Shown: positions 22,601 through 35,335, counted from the first letter of the stretch. The stretch: DNA of 64,000 bases from Ctena decussata (GCA_963989385.1 OZ022509.1:49864271-49928270); one strand, 5' to 3'. Notes: a model not told the origin generated them from the letters alone. Made by a program: numbers and translations.

Positions 22601-23120
22601 TATATCTACCTATTGATCGATCGATCGGCCTAGCCATCCATCCATCTGTGCAGAAGTGCAGGCTTATTATCGTCTTCGCTGTTCGCACGAGCTGTAAAAC
22701 GTTTTCTCATAACATGTGCCAAGTATCAAGGTGTATGCAAACTTGTCTTATGAACTGGTTCACTGTCATGCTTTTTGTGACTTCCTGTTTTATTCTCGGC
22801 ACAACGTTGCCCTTTCAAACTGAAACAATGCTTAGAGGAAAGAATTCGAACCTCCAGAGATAGCTTCTTTTTCCGACCCTTAAGTGAAAGCGAGGCAAAA
22901 CATGCAAGTGACAGACTTGCTTCCCCTGAAAGTGTACCCGTGCATGCAGGCAGTCCGGTCAGAGTCTTTGCTGTTCACACATTATGCTCGGATCTTCAGG
23001 AATCTACAAGCACAAAGTGAAGTGTTCTTTTTTGTTGATGGTGGTGTTATTGTTGTTTTACCATTAAGTCGATCTGGCTCTTCTGTCTTTACTTAATCAG
23101 ACTATTCTTACTGTATGAAA

Positions 23121-23305
23121 ATGGAGCTTCAGTATGTTAACCGCTTGCCTGCTGATCTAGCGGTCTCGGGTTCGGGCCTCACCGGAGGCGGAGTTCATTT
23201 CATTCGTAGACTGGCTTTCATTATCACCCACCTATCGTCATGATATGACTGAAAAACTGTTAAAAAGGACATTAATTCGCAAGTCATCCATCCATCCATA
23301 CTGTC
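23121..23305 (+). mobile_element. SINE family 2, slightly shortened
   Basis: Head diverged at its 5' end, B box-like gggttcgggcc intact, body and (ATCC)n tail present. Confidence 0.75.
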
Positions 23306-23389
23306 TGAAAATATTGGTGTCCTTTAAATAATGCATAAAGTTACAGACAGACAGACGGTCTGCCAGACAGAGACAGGCAGAAGGCCTCT

Positions 23390-23540
23390 AAGGGGAGGTA
23401 GGGTAGGATAGGGTAGGGTAGGGTAGGGTAGGTAGGTAAGTAGGTAGGTGAACGGAGAGACAGACATATAGACAGTCAGAGGGTAGGGACGAAGGCAGGT
23501 AAGAATGGTAGGTAGGTTGGTGACTAGATGGATGGATGGA
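23390..23540. repeat. (TAGGG)n / (TAGG)n microsatellite region
   Basis: Irregular tagggtagggtaggg then taggtaggt steps, followed by a gatggatggatgg run. It is a five- and four-base repeat rather than a six-base telomere repeat. Confidence 0.85.
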
Positions 23541-23745
23541 TCTTTTAGATGAACTGAGCGCTGATTCAAATTAGACGACTTAATTTTGTACTAACTTTCC
23601 TTTTTATCTTACATGGCTGAACAATAAAATACCAAAACAACAGGTTTATTTGTATTGCGAGAAGGACGTGTTTACTTTCGATTTCGGTCGTGTGTCTTTA
23701 GCGTGTAGGATGAGCAGACACTGGATTCTAATGTCGGCAAAGGCG

Positions 23746-24212
23746 TAGCTACCTGTACGCAAATACGCAGGTGCGTATTAAAATTTTGTCAAACGGACAA
23801 AATTCCAACACGCTCAGCGTATTTTCATTCTGAAATGCGGTAAATTGGGCAAGATTTTAATCACAAACGTCCAACTGGCCTTTAAGGAAGAAAATATATC
23901 TAAGGGACTAAACCCCAGGAGTAGTAGGTTTCCCACTAAATCAGTATGGAAACCTTATTGTGCATATCGTATGGATGGATGGATGGCTTGCGATTTTACG
24001 TCCTTTTCAATAGTATTTCAGTCATATCAGGACAATGGGTGGGTGATGATGAAAGGCGGTTTGCAATGGAACCCTGTTTACGATTGAAAGAACTCCGCCT
24101 CTGGCGGGGCTCGAACCTGCGACCGCTAGATCAGTAGGCCAACACTTAAACCACTGAGCTACCGGGCTCCTGTGCGTATCGTGTGATTTCCGCTAGTGCG
24201 CCCTTGCTCGAT
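23746..24212. mobile_element. hAT-like MITE carrying a nested SINE
   Basis: Shares 'gggcgtagctacctatacgc', 'aatacgcaggtgcgtatt' and following sequence with the uninterrupted copy at 55809-56056, whose ends are inverted (ggcgtagcta / tagctacgcc). This copy is split by SINE 2 at 23971-24170 and its right end is diverged. Confidence 0.65.
23971..24170 (-). mobile_element. SINE family 2, full length, nested
   Basis: Minus-strand copy with an ATCC tail at the left and a tRNA-like head at the right (complement of gagccccgccagaggcgg). Flanks tgtgcatatcgt (23959-23970) and tgtgcgtatcgt (24171-24182) are a 12-bp target duplication with one mismatch. Confidence 0.88.
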
Positions 24213-24454
24213 ACAAAAACATGTATTTATGTATTTTGCCCTTGTTTAGACATGCACGTAAGTGCAGTCTGATCACGACACTCGCTGTTCCTTGTATATT
24301 GAACAGAGCTGTATACATTTAGGATTTTGGGCTGGATAATCTACATGGATGATGTGAGATGTAAGTGTTGGAAGCCTTCTCTGAAGGAACCAAGCGGGCA
24401 AGTGTCGAATCAACGTCGATGCAATGTCAACATTACTACGACGTTTGAACCGTT

Positions 24455-25399
24455 GTACGTGGGTTGATCATTAAATAATGGAAACACCTTTGTAGATTAG
24501 TTGATTATATGTAGAAATAAGTATCCTTCATGTATCACCAAAGAGTGTCTTTTGAGCTTTCGAATTCATGTTTGAAATTGAAATTTTAACGTGTTACCAT
24601 TGTAGCATATGACGTCACGTTCATGCTGGGTACCGCGTGTGAACTTTTTCGACTTCATTTTGGTAAGGAGGTGCGTGTATTATGCTTATTTTTTGCGCTA
24701 TGTAGGGAGGGATTGATAATTTAGGAACGCCTTCCATTTAAGTTAGGTTTTGGCTTTAGAAACACACATACATGTATAATGATTCTTTATGAAAACGTTC
24801 TGAAATTTTGCATGGATTTAAGCTGAAGCAGGGGTTAAAATAATTGACTTTTAGGGAGTTTGACGTTTAATTCCGATATTTCAGGTATTATGCTAAAGTT
24901 AATTGATCGGATGTCAAGTACAGGATGATTTTGGTTCTTTCTGCTATACAATGCTCCCGAGACTCTGTTTGCTACACTGCAATGACGTCACAATTCTGTT
25001 CCCTCCGGCTTAAAATCAGCAAAAGACGTCAAATTCTGCTCGATCAAATGTCTTTCACGGTCTGTACTTCTGCCAGGTTTGATAGCAAGTCATAAATAAC
25101 AGTATATTTCTTTTAGTATCTGAACCTTGCATGAAGTAATCACTCTATCACAAACTTTTATCCATTCTTTGTTACTAATCAGCAGCAAATATACATGAAA
25201 ATATGCAAAAATTTGGAGACTAAACCCTTATAAGTTTAAGGCTTCGTTGCCATGACGACGATATCCTTAAGCAGTACTTTTGGGCTTAACTATATGCCAT
25301 ATGCTTGCTTCTTAGGTATTATATGTCTGAAATACTGGTTTGACACATAGCTTATGAAATAAATGCTAGTTTCCATTATTTAATGATCACCTCTCGTAC
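24455..25399. mobile_element. 945-bp element with inverted ends
   Basis: Left tgatcattaaataatggaaa and right tttccattatttaatgatca are exact inverses, with weaker extension to gtacg at both outer ends. It has no ORF of note. Related phrases on both sides (gtcgaatcaacgtcgatgca at 24395, gtcgaatcaatgtccttgca at 25556) are partly similar. Confidence 0.7.
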
Positions 25400-25652
25400 A
25401 AACTCTGCCAACAAGGTTAAGGTACATTTAAAATGTTAGGAAACTGAAACTCAAGCAGAAACCAAACAACGTCGCATAAACGTCGAGGCATATCTAGTGA
25501 CTTTCATTTCAAAACGAGTACAGACTGTCTGGTATGCATTGCTACAAAGGAAGTCGTCGAATCAATGTCCTTGCAACGTCATCAACGCAACGTCAATTCG
25601 CCATTTCAGTGTTTTGTCACTCTCAAGAATATACTAAGTATACGTTATCAAA

Positions 25653-26093
25653 GGGTGCGTTTGGGGTTCTGCCAATGTCAGCATAGGCATGACAATGCCG
25701 TTCAAAGTTTCAACATTGGCACCATTGGCTCTACCGTTGGTACCAAAGGTACCAATATTGCCGACCATTGGCTGCCATTACTGCATACAACAAAGGGCGT
25801 GGCTAACATTACAAACGCCGGAAAATTGCGTCATTCAATATGGCGATTTAGTGAATCCATCATAAACGCTCGAGTTGTGACAGGAGAATAATTGTTCCCG
25901 ACAGTGATGAAAGCATATAAGAAAATAAAATTTTCTAATTACAGAAAAAATTGGCTCTGCAATGGTGCCAATGGCGCCATTGGTTCTACCAATAGTTGGC
26001 TGCCAAAGGTCACCTGTTCAGGGTTCTACTGTTACCAATGGCACCATTGGCAAAATCGCCAATGACACCACTGGCAGAACCCGGAACGTACCC
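25653..26093. mobile_element. 'accattgg'-rich inverted-repeat element
   Basis: Ends gggtgcgtttggggttctgc and the inverse ..ggcagaacccggaacgtaccc. The interior holds many accattggc/gccaatggt steps in both orientations, separated by about 200 bp of other sequence. The ORFs across it (25565 and 25962) are shadows of the repeat. Confidence 0.6.
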
Positions 26094-26556
26094 AAATTCA
26101 TCACTCAGCTTAACCAAGGATCAGGCAACTTTAAAACAGCGTCTTGCTGGCGTATCGACTTTGATAAGCTTCAAACATTTTGTATAGAAAATTATTTGCA
26201 GCGTGCACAGAACCTATCAAATGCTATACTGCCACAGCGTTTTCAGCTGTTGGGAACGAGCCGTAATGCCGAATCAATTATGTGGACTAAATGCACATGC
26301 CCTGACCAGGCTGCACATGTACACCAGGAAAGGCTGGGGTAGTACATTTGCTTTTGTTAGCCCATTAAGATGTGGGTAATCCAAGCCCGACCCAGCCCCC
26401 CCCCCCCTCCCCCGTCTCCCCAATCCCCATTTTCTTTGAAAGTCTGTTACATTTATTTGGATGACTCCATTTCTGTGTTTTAGGGGTTTCTGGTGCATGT
26501 TTCCACTTTTATTGTAGTTTGTATAAATATTCCGTTCATCCTGACCAGACGCCGCA

Positions 26557-26637
26557 TTCCGTGTCTGAACTGGGTCTGCACTGTTCGCATATGTCGCCCG
26601 GCGGCATATGCGAACAATGCAGACCCAGTTCAGAAAA
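26557..26637. mobile_element. Small 'gggtctgcactgttcgcat' foldback
   Basis: Arms of about 35 bp, nearly perfect, around cgcccggcgg. It belongs to the same loose group of 60-90 bp hairpins as 50590-50665 and 54303-54362. A poly-C tract is at 26397-26410. 26640-27000 shows nothing else. Confidence 0.8.
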
Positions 26638-27004
26638 CGGGTTACCAAATTACCCTACACATTATGACAACTAGTAACTATCTAAAATTTTGAATGATAT
26701 TTAATTTACTGGCAGGCCCTGATCGGATCATAAATGTTCGTCTGTAAAATCAGCGTGCCACTGCGTCGACGTTTGACAGCATCTGCTGTACATATGCGAC
26801 CAATGACGACTCAGACCTATCTGCGCGTCTGTGCAGTCAGCCTGATACGACTTCGTTTTTGTTTCCAACAGATATCACTGACACATATACATACGTTGCA
26901 TGTATACACATAAGCATGCTGCATGCAAATGCTGTTTCAGTTTCGGCATAATATTCATACAATGTACAAGAACCCCGTTTGTATTTTAAGATTTCCTCCT
27001 CCAA

Positions 27005-27073
27005 CAGGATTCGAACACGGACTGCTAGCTTATCAGGACCGTGAGCCCTTATCTGTCTGAGCTACCGGGGCTC
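27005..27073 (-). mobile_element. tRNA-like fragment
   Basis: On the minus strand: gagccccggtagctcagaca, then a B box-like tgttcgaatcctg. It resembles the SINE 2 head but without a body. A short direct repeat caacag lies on both sides. Confidence 0.5.
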
Positions 27074-27198
27074 CCAACAGACTGGTACTGAAAACCTGTA
27101 TATTTATTCAGTAGTACAAAGTAGCCAAGTCAAATTGTGTGCCATACGCTGGTAAAGCAACCCTTAACGTCAGATAAGCGCGCACTTCCAATGACAAA

Positions 27199-27363
27199 AA
27201 GGAGCGGCTGTAGAGTAGTGGGTAACACTCCGGACTACCAATCCAGGGGTAGCAAGATCGATCCCCCGCTTCTCCGGTCTTTTGGATGAGACTTTAAACC
27301 GAGGTCCCGTCTCCATATGACCTCGTTGTTGGTGGGACGTTAAACCCGAGTTCACTCACTCAC
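27199..27363 (+). mobile_element. SINE family 5 with 12-bp target duplication
   Basis: A tRNA-like head (ggctgtagagtagtgggtaa; B box-like agatcgatccccc) is followed by a body and a cactcactcactc tail. Perfect direct repeats tccaatgacaaa lie at 27187-27198 and 27364-27375. 27376-28030 has no gene. Confidence 0.88.
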
Positions 27364-28029
27364 TCCAATGACAAATGCTGACATCACGTGTAATTTTCCA
27401 TCATGAAGGAGACGTTTACACGGCTAGATCCCGCTTTGCGCTATTCTGTCCTACATAATGGGCTGGCGATTTAGTTTGAGTTGTGCTATCACAAGCTGTC
27501 TTCAACCGATCAAAATAGAAAAAGAAAAAAATCCCTGGCGGGGCACTGTCGTTGAACAAATAACTAATTCAGTATTGATCAGCAAAATGACAATATAAGT
27601 AACACCATGCTTATTTATATTTAAAGAATATTGCTTTCAAGACGGGAAAGAACGGCATGCATCGTCTTTTTGCCAAGATGTCCTAATGTAGCTAAAAAGT
27701 TATCAACGTCATGATGTAAATATGATCACGGTTGCAACAACGTAGATACGATTTTAATTCAATCCTGCAAATGGCGTCGTGTAAAATTTTACCTTACGCA
27801 CCGTTAAAAAAGACTCAGATCAGCTTGCGCACCGGCGCAGACTGATCAGTCTTCCTTGATGCATATGTAAAAACTTGATAGGATGGAGTGTTTGCTCGTC
27901 GCTAAAGTCCTTAACTCCCTGTTCGTGCGACGCAATTCCTTTTTGCATTTTAGGCACCACAATCGATGCGTTGTGTACGTTTGAAATGCCCCCTTACCTA
28001 GAACGTCCGATCTCAAATGTAGAATGTCA

Positions 28030-28235
28030 GCCTAGGTAAACTTTTAATGTCCAATACCAACTTGGCTACCTGTGCTTTCGACCAAGTCTGTACTATACAA
28101 AGTGGCTTTCGACCGAAAATACAATCGTAAGCACCACCAATAACGGTAAAAGGTACTATTACTAATGGCTGTTGACCGAGCTGATACTGCTGTTGATTGT
28201 CTCGGTCGACAGCCACTTTTGCATGTATGGTAATT
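28030..28235. repeat. Second 'gaccgaaaatac' palindromic repeat
   Basis: Related to 21965-22130 through caaagtggctttcgaccga and atggctgttgaccgagctga. Confidence 0.5.
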
Positions 28236-28544
28236 GACTGGCTCGATCGAAAGGACAGGGAGGCAAAATGGTATTACCCCCATGCTAACATTGCGTTATC
28301 ACCCATATTGCACAAATACAGCTATGCCTAACACATTTAACAGGCATCCAAATCAATTAATTACAGAACCAATGCTTCTCTATAAGACTAACACGATTAT
28401 CTCCCATGTGTCACAAATAAAATCTGCAATATTTACACAAACTTACACCACTATTAAACCCTATCCCACAACCACACTCTCCCCACTACCATCCTCTCCC
28501 TCTGTCATTACTACAATTACCTGGAATTTGACCCCCAATTCAGA

Positions 28545-29160
28545 ATTTTCTCCCCCCCCCCCCCTTCTTTATTTATCCTTGCCACAAGTCTGACCACAGG
28601 CAGGTGTCTGAGGAAGATGCTTATCAGAGGCAGAAGGGTCATGCATGGTCGTAATTCAGTAAATGCTGCATGGTCCCAAAGCCATTGTGGGACATTTCTT
28701 TCTTCAGTTTTTGGTGCCAGTTGTCTACCTTTGAGCAGCTGAGCCTGTGTACCTGGGCAACGATTTATGTGGTATGACACGCAGAGCAGTTTGGGTGCTT
28801 AGCCCTCGGTCTATAGTTCCCTTGGGAATGGTGGACTCATAGAGTGGTCATCAAATATTGAAACATGAATTTTGGAATGTATTTGATCCCCAGCATAGAA
28901 TTTGCTCCTCCTTTTATTTTTTCATGGACACAAGTCTGACCACTGGCAAGAGAACTGCCGTGATGGCCTAGCTCCTTGGCAGATGTCTGAGGGATATCAG
29001 AGGCAGAAGGGTCATGCATTGAAGTACTGTTTGCACACTGCGGTACAGTAAACCCTGCATGGTCCTGAAGCCACTGTGAGACATTTCTTTCTTCAGTCTA
29101 TGGTGCCAGTTGTCAAACATTGTAACACCGATTTAGAAATGAATTTGACCCCCAGCACAG
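28545..29160. repeat. Two diverged ~320-bp direct repeats
   Basis: Both units share 'acaagtctgaccac', 'tcagaggcagaagggtcatg', 'gacatttctttcttcagt' and 'tggtgccagttgtc'. A poly-C tract starts the first. Similar 'agcacagaatttgctcc' wording recurs near 42530 and 43040. Confidence 0.6.
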
Positions 29161-29162
29161 AA

Positions 29163-31877
29163 TTAGACATATAATGTCAAATTATGAATAAATAGGCCAG
29201 AATTAATGGCATGACATTTTCAATACAAGTTATGCCAAATATCTCACCTTTTCCAAAATTGATGGTGCGCAAACTTGGAATATTCTGTTAAATTTAGTTG
29301 ACATGTCACATATGATGTAAAGTAATTAACAAATTTGCTGCAATTAACAGCATGACATTGTTGATGCAAGTTAAGCAGCTTCCGAATGTACTGAAAATCA
29401 AATATCTCACATATTCCAAAACTGATCGCGAGCAAACTGGGAATATTCAGTTAAATTTTGTCAACATTGGACATACAATGTCAAATTATGAATAAATAGG
29501 CCAGAGTTAATAGCATGACATTGTCAATAAAAGTTAAGAGCTTTGGAAACTATTGAATGCCAAAGATCTCTCATATTCCAAAATTGATCGCGAGCAAACT
29601 TGGAATATTCTGTTAAATTTTGTTGACATTTGACATACGATGTAAAGTAATCAACAAATTTGATGCAATTAACAGCAAGACAAAGTGATGCAAGTTAAGG
29701 AGCTTCTGAATGTACTGAATCTCAAATATCTCACATATTCCAAAATTGATCACGAGCAAACTTGGAATATTCGGTTAAATTTTGTCTACATTGGACATAT
29801 AATGTCAAATTATGAATAAATAGGCCAGAATTAATGGCATGTCATTGTCAATACAAGTTAAGAGCTTTGGAAACTATGGAATGCCAAATATCACACATAT
29901 TTGAAAATTGATTGCGAGCAAACTTGGAATATTCTGTTAAATTTTGTTGAAATTTGACATATGATGTAAACAATTAATAAATATGCTGCAATTAACAGCA
30001 TTATATTACTGATACAATTTAAAGAGCTTTAGAATGTGCAGAATCTCAAATATCTCACATATTCCAAAATTGATCGCCATCAAACTTGGAATATTCTGTT
30101 AAATGCTGTTGACATTTGACATACGATGTAAAGTAATTAACAAATTTGCTGCAATTAACAGCAAGACAAAGTTGATGCAAGTTAAGGAGCTTTCGAATGT
30201 ACTGAATCTCAAATATCTCACATATTCCAAAATTGATTGTGAGCAAACTTGGAATATTCAGTTAAATTTTGTCAACATTGGACATATAATGTCAAATTAT
30301 GAATGAATAGGCCAGAATTAATGGCATGACATCGTCAATATAAGTTAAGAGCTTTGGAAACTATGGAATGCGAAATATCTCACATATTCCAAAATTGATG
30401 GCGAGCAAACTTGGAATATTCTATCAAATTTTATTGATATTGTCAAATATAAGAAAAATATTGAACAAACATGCTGAAATAAATGGTATGAAACCAATGA
30501 TTTGAGTAATGGGCTTTGGGAAGTACAGAATGGCAAATATCTTGCATATTCCAAAATTGATCGCGAGCAAACGTATAATATTCAGTTAAATTTTGTTGCC
30601 ATTAGACATAATTTTGATATAAATTATTAACAAATATGCTGCAATTAACAGCATGACATTACTGATACAACTTAAAGAGCTTTACAATGTATCGATTCTG
30701 AAATATCTCACATATTCCAAAATTGATCAACAAACCTGGAATACTCTGTTAAATTTTGTTGACATGTCACATATGATGTAAAATAAGTAACAAATTTGCT
30801 GCAATTAACAGCATGACATTGTTGATGCAAGTTAAAGAGCTTTTGAACGTACTGTATCTCAAATATCTCACATATTCCAAAAATGATCGCGAGCAAACTT
30901 GGAATATTCTGTTAAATTTTGTTGAAATTTGACATATGATGTAAATTATTAACAAATATGCTGCAATTAACAGCATTATATTAATGATACAAGTTAAAGA
31001 GCTTTAGAATGTGAAGAATTTCAAATATCTCACATATTCCAAAATTGATCACGATCAAACTTGGAATATTGTTTTTAATTTTGTTGACATTTGACATACG
31101 ATGTAAAGTAATTAAGAAATTTGCTGCAATTAACAGCATGACAATGATGATGCAAGTTAAGGAGCTTTCAAATGTACTGAATCTCAAATATGTCACATAT
31201 TCCAAAATTGATCGTGAGCAAACTTGGAATGTTCTTTTAAATTTTGTCAAAATAGGACATATAATGTCAAATTATGAATAAATAGGCCAGAATTAATGGC
31301 ATGTCATTGTCAATACAAGTTAAGAGCTTTGGAAACTATGGAATGCCTGATATCTCTCATATTCCAAAATTGATCACGAGCAAACTTGCACTATTCTGTT
31401 AAATTTTGTTGACATGTCACATATGATGTAAAGTAATTAATAAATTTGCTGTAATTAACAGCATGACATCGTTGATGCAAGTTAAGGAGCTTCTGAATGT
31501 ACTGAAAATAAAAAATCTCACATATTCCAAAATTGATAGCGAGCAAACTTGGAATATTCGGTTAAATTTTGTCAACATTGGACATATTATGTCAAATTAT
31601 GAATAAATAGGCCAGAGTTAATGGCATGACATTGTCAATACAAGTTATGAGCTTTGGAAACTATGGAATGCCAAATATCTCACATATTCCAAAATTGATC
31701 ACGAGCAAACTTGGAATATTCTGTTAAATTTTGTTGAAATTTGACATATGATGTAAATTATTAACAAATATGCTGCAATTAACAGCATTATATTACTGAT
31801 ACAAGTTAAAGAGCTTTAGAATGTGCAGAATCTCAAATATCTCACATATTCCAAATTTGATCGCGATCAAACTTACA
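29163..31877. repeat. Satellite array of ~163-bp monomers, left block
   Basis: About 16-17 monomers share the core atctcacatattccaaaatt then gagcaaacttggaatattc. At least three types can be told apart: A (gatgtaaagtaattaacaaa), B (tcaaattatgaataaatagg) and C (ctgaaataaatggtatgaaa), plus an A variant (cagcattatattactgatac). The order by eye is B A B A B A' A B C A' A A' A B A B A'. ORFs in it are repeat shadows. The array stops inside a monomer at 31877 and resumes near 39865. Confidence 0.93.
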
Positions 31878-31948
31878 TCAGTCTGCAGGCTTAGTGATTA
31901 ACCCAATCACGGTTGATAACTTTGCTGCACTCTTTAATTGCACACCGG
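31878..31948. mobile_element. Left piece of an insert in the satellite, ending in the 14-bp target site
   Basis: Non-satellite sequence that ends with taattgcacaccgg (31935-31948). It is continuous in principle with 39207-39864 once the retrotransposon between them is set aside. Confidence 0.6.
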
Positions 31949-34340
31949 CAGACTCGTCATGGTCTCACTTGCACGGTTACGTTCGTATTCAGATGCGTTT
32001 TCTAAACTTTATTAGAATTCCTTCAGTGATGAATAGTTGGTCTATGATATTAGAAGTGAGACCCTGGCCAGCCAGCTCAGCTGTGCAGACTCGTCATGGT
32101 CTCACTTGCACGGTTAACGTACGTATTCAGGTGCGTTTTCTAAACTTTATTAGAATTCCTACAGTGATGAATAGTTGGTCTATGATATTAGAAGTGAGAC
32201 CCTGGCCAGCCAGCTCAGCTGTGCAGATTCGTCATGGTCTCACTTGCACGGTTAACGTACGTATTCAGGTGCGTTTTCTAAACTTTATTAGAATTCCTAT
32301 AGTGATGAATAGTTGGTCTATGATATTAGAAGTGAGACTCTGACCAGCCAGCACGGCTGTGCAGACTCGTCGTGCAGACTCGTCATGGTCTCACTGTGTT
32401 ATCGTCGTGTGTATTCAGCTGCGTTTTTACAATTCCTTGTAATTGCTATAATGAGGATTAGTTGGTCTATGATGCTAGCGATAGGACCCTGACCAGCCAG
32501 CACAGCTGTGCAGACTCGCCATGGTCCTGCTGACGTTATCGTAGGTATTCAGCTGTGTTTTCTAGACTTTATTAGAATTTCTACAACGGCGAATAGTTGG
32601 TCTTTGATATTAGTAGTGGGACCCTTACCGGCCTGCACATCTGTGCGGACTTGTCATGGTCTCACTGCTGCTGTTGCCGTGAGTTTTCAGCTGCGTTTTT
32701 TATACCTCATTATAATTGATGCAATGATGATTAATTGGACTTTTGATTCACTGGCGGTATTGTCGTACGAGATCAGCTGCGTTCTCTTAAGAGTTACCTC
32801 ATCAGAATTGCCATAATGATGATTAGTTGATGTATGGTACTAGCAGTTGGACCTTGAACAGCCAACGCAGCTGTGCAGACTGGTCATGGTCTCGCTGGCG
32901 CTGTTGTCGTATGTATTCGGAATTGCTACCAAATGAGTTAGTTAGGCAGTGGTACAAGCAGTGTAACCCTGACTAGCCTGTGCTGCTGCGCAGGCTGGTC
33001 AGGATCTCACTAGCGCTGTTGTCGTACGTATTCGGAATTCTTACATAATGAGTTAGTTGGGCAAGGTTACTATATGTGGAACCCTGGTTAGCCTGTGCTG
33101 CTGCGCATGCTAGACAGGATCTCAGAGATCTACGTTTTGGCTGCTTTTTCTATACCTCATTAGATTTGCTTCAAGGGTATTAGTTTGTCTATGATACTAG
33201 CAGTGGGACCCTGACCAGCCAGCACAGTTGTGCAGACTTGTCATGGTCTCACTGGCGCTGTTGGTGTACGTATTCATAGTTCCGAAAACTACGGCTACTT
33301 TTAACAGGTAAACTTTCCTCCATTAACTGTAAGGTAAAATCACGGATGTGCGTAAGACTTGAATACGTGCTGTTCTGTTTGTGAGACTATATCACATGCT
33401 AAGTTGTCGTTGCATTGGTCAGATATATTCTTCAGGTGACTTTGAGTGGCATTCTGGGTGGGGCTCCGAACTATGTAGTCAGTTGCTTTTCTATACTTGA
33501 CTGAAACTGAAACGATGGTGTTTTGACTCATGATATAAGCAGCGTGACCCTGGACGAGGGCCAGCACAACTGTGCAGGCTGGTCATGGTCTCACTGGAGC
33601 TGTTGTTGTACGTATTAAGTTGCCTTTTCTGTGCCTCACTAGAATTGCTGCAATGCTGATAAGTTAGTTTATGATACTAGCACTGGGACCTTGACCAGCC
33701 AGCTTAGATGCGCAGGCTGGTCATGATCTCACTCGCGCTGTATCTGACGTATTTTTTTCTCTTTTTTTTTCTTTACTACATCAGAATTGTAACAGTCCTG
33801 ATTGGTTGGTCTTTGATACTAGCAGTGGGCCATTGACCGGCCTGCACAGCTGTGCAGACTCGTCATGGTCCCGCTGCGCTGCTGTTATACATATTCAGCT
33901 GCCTTTTTTATACCTTATTAGAATTGTTACAAGTATGATTAGTTGGTCTATGAAACTAGCCGTGAGGCTCTGACCAGCCTGCACAGTTGTGCAGGCTCGT
34001 CACGGTCTCACTGAATATCCAGCTGCTTCTTCTCTGCCGTGTTACTAGAAATATATCAATGAGGACTGGTCTTTTGTAAATCTCATTTTTATTGGGTAAC
34101 AATGATGATTGCCGACCCTGACCAGTTTGCACAGTTGTGCTGACTGATCACCGTCCAACTGGTGCCACTGACATACGCATTCAGGCGTTTACTATCTTTG
34201 AACGGGCGTGTCACACTGATGATTCTCGACAGCGAGATCCGGGCGGGTTTGCATAGCTGTGCAAGCTTGCCCTGGCCTTGCTGTTGATGTGTGCAGTTTT
34301 CATTGTTGCCTACAAAGATACCACGTGTGAACTGACCAGA
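31949..34340 (+). repeat. 5' monomer array of the retrotransposon
   Basis: Units start cagactcgtcatggtctcac at 31949, 32086 and 32224 (137-138 bp, nearly identical), then about a dozen more diverged units follow downstream (near 32513, 32876, 33233, 33573, 33713, 33856, 33990). The first base of the element is a monomer start. Each unit contains the near-palindrome gaccagcctgcacagctgtg..ggctggtc. Arrays like this act as promoters in mouse L1. That role here is inference. Confidence 0.85.
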
Positions 34341-35152
34341 AAACTCAATGGTTTTAAAGTTACATGACAAAGTTGACTGGGTCATAATAAGATTATGCCA
34401 TTACCTGGATCATAATAAAATCATGCCATTATCTGATTATCTAGGAGAAAAATAAGAAACATAGTGTTTACGTTTAGCGCAATATGTATTGTATCGTCCT
34501 CTATATAAGTTACACTTGTTTACTATAGAGAACTTTTGTTTCTCGGTATTCTGATGCTGAACTAGCTATGTGTACCGGGAACAGGCTGTTCTACTGAGCA
34601 GTCTGTTCTAGGCCCACACTGCGTCAAATGCACTATAATTTTACAATTAGATCTGACTTATGTAGAAGGATGAAAAAAAAAAAGTTGTCGCTAGATGTAG
34701 CATACAGATCGCAGCGGCGCTCGACCAGGGGTCGACGTTGAATCGGCGATTGTTCAGTGCTAAAGCACTGAATCAGCGCTGTTTCGGCGTTTACTCAGCG
34801 TTGAGTGCCTGGTGTGACTGGATGCTACTGTGAAACAATTATATTTTATATTATATTACACTTTATTTGGCGATAAACTAGGCGAGGTCTTTGTTAAATG
34901 AATTTTGAGTGCGGAGCACAGTACAATAGCCAAGAATTCATTGTCCCACTTTCATTATAGAACGGCTACTAAATGCCTGTGAATGATGCACATCTGGTAC
35001 TCAATATTCTACCGACGCCTTTGCAACGGTATACGTTGTATCGACGTCGGTACAACGTTGTGTTAGATACCCGCTGTGCAGTCACTGCTTCCACAAACAT
35101 AATAACTTGGAATTAATTGAATCTATTGTAATAATTTCACGGAGTTTTCACG
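34341..35152 (+). other. Unique leader between monomers and ORFs
   Basis: No ORF above background. It contains hairpin-prone stretches (tgctaaagcactgaatcagc near 34765; cgttgtatcgacgtcggtac near 35032). Confidence 0.6.
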
Positions 35153-35335
35153 ATGGTAAACTGTAATATACTTTTCTCTTTGCTTGTATATATGCTTTTC
35201 TTTTTTCTCTTTTACACTCTTTTTCCTAACTTTCGAACGCCAGTGTCAGCTGCGGCCACAGGGATTTCGACTTTGTATGACTGGTTGACAAACTCCTTTT
35301 TTCATCTTGTGAGTCCAGTATATCCAAATGGGTAG
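35153..35335 (+). CDS. Small hydrophobic ORF upstream of the retrotransposon polyprotein
   Basis: Sixty codons. Residues 5-25 form a strongly hydrophobic, Phe/Leu-rich segment. Its stop TAG (35333-35335) overlaps the ATG of the next ORF (35328) by 8 nt, which would suit termination-reinitiation. No zinc knuckle or known ORF1 domain is present. It may be a real ORF or a chance frame in the leader. Confidence 0.4.
   Translation: MVNCNILFSLLVYMLFFFLFYTLFPNFRTPVSAAATGISTLYDWLTNSFFHLVSPVYPNG

Noticed and set aside
23398..23450. Interstitial telomere repeat
   Set aside because: The unit is TAGGG/TAGG, not TTAGGG.
25565..26342. ORFs of 108 and 126 codons
   Set aside because: They cross the 'accattgg' inverted-repeat element and show repeat-driven residues only.
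29244..31281. Many 60-90 codon ORFs on both strands
   Set aside because: All are frames of the 163-bp satellite, repeated with the monomer; no protein features.
31894..32816. 149- and 102-codon ORFs
   Set aside because: Frames of the 5' monomer array; the repeated protein text follows the ~138-bp (46-codon) monomer.
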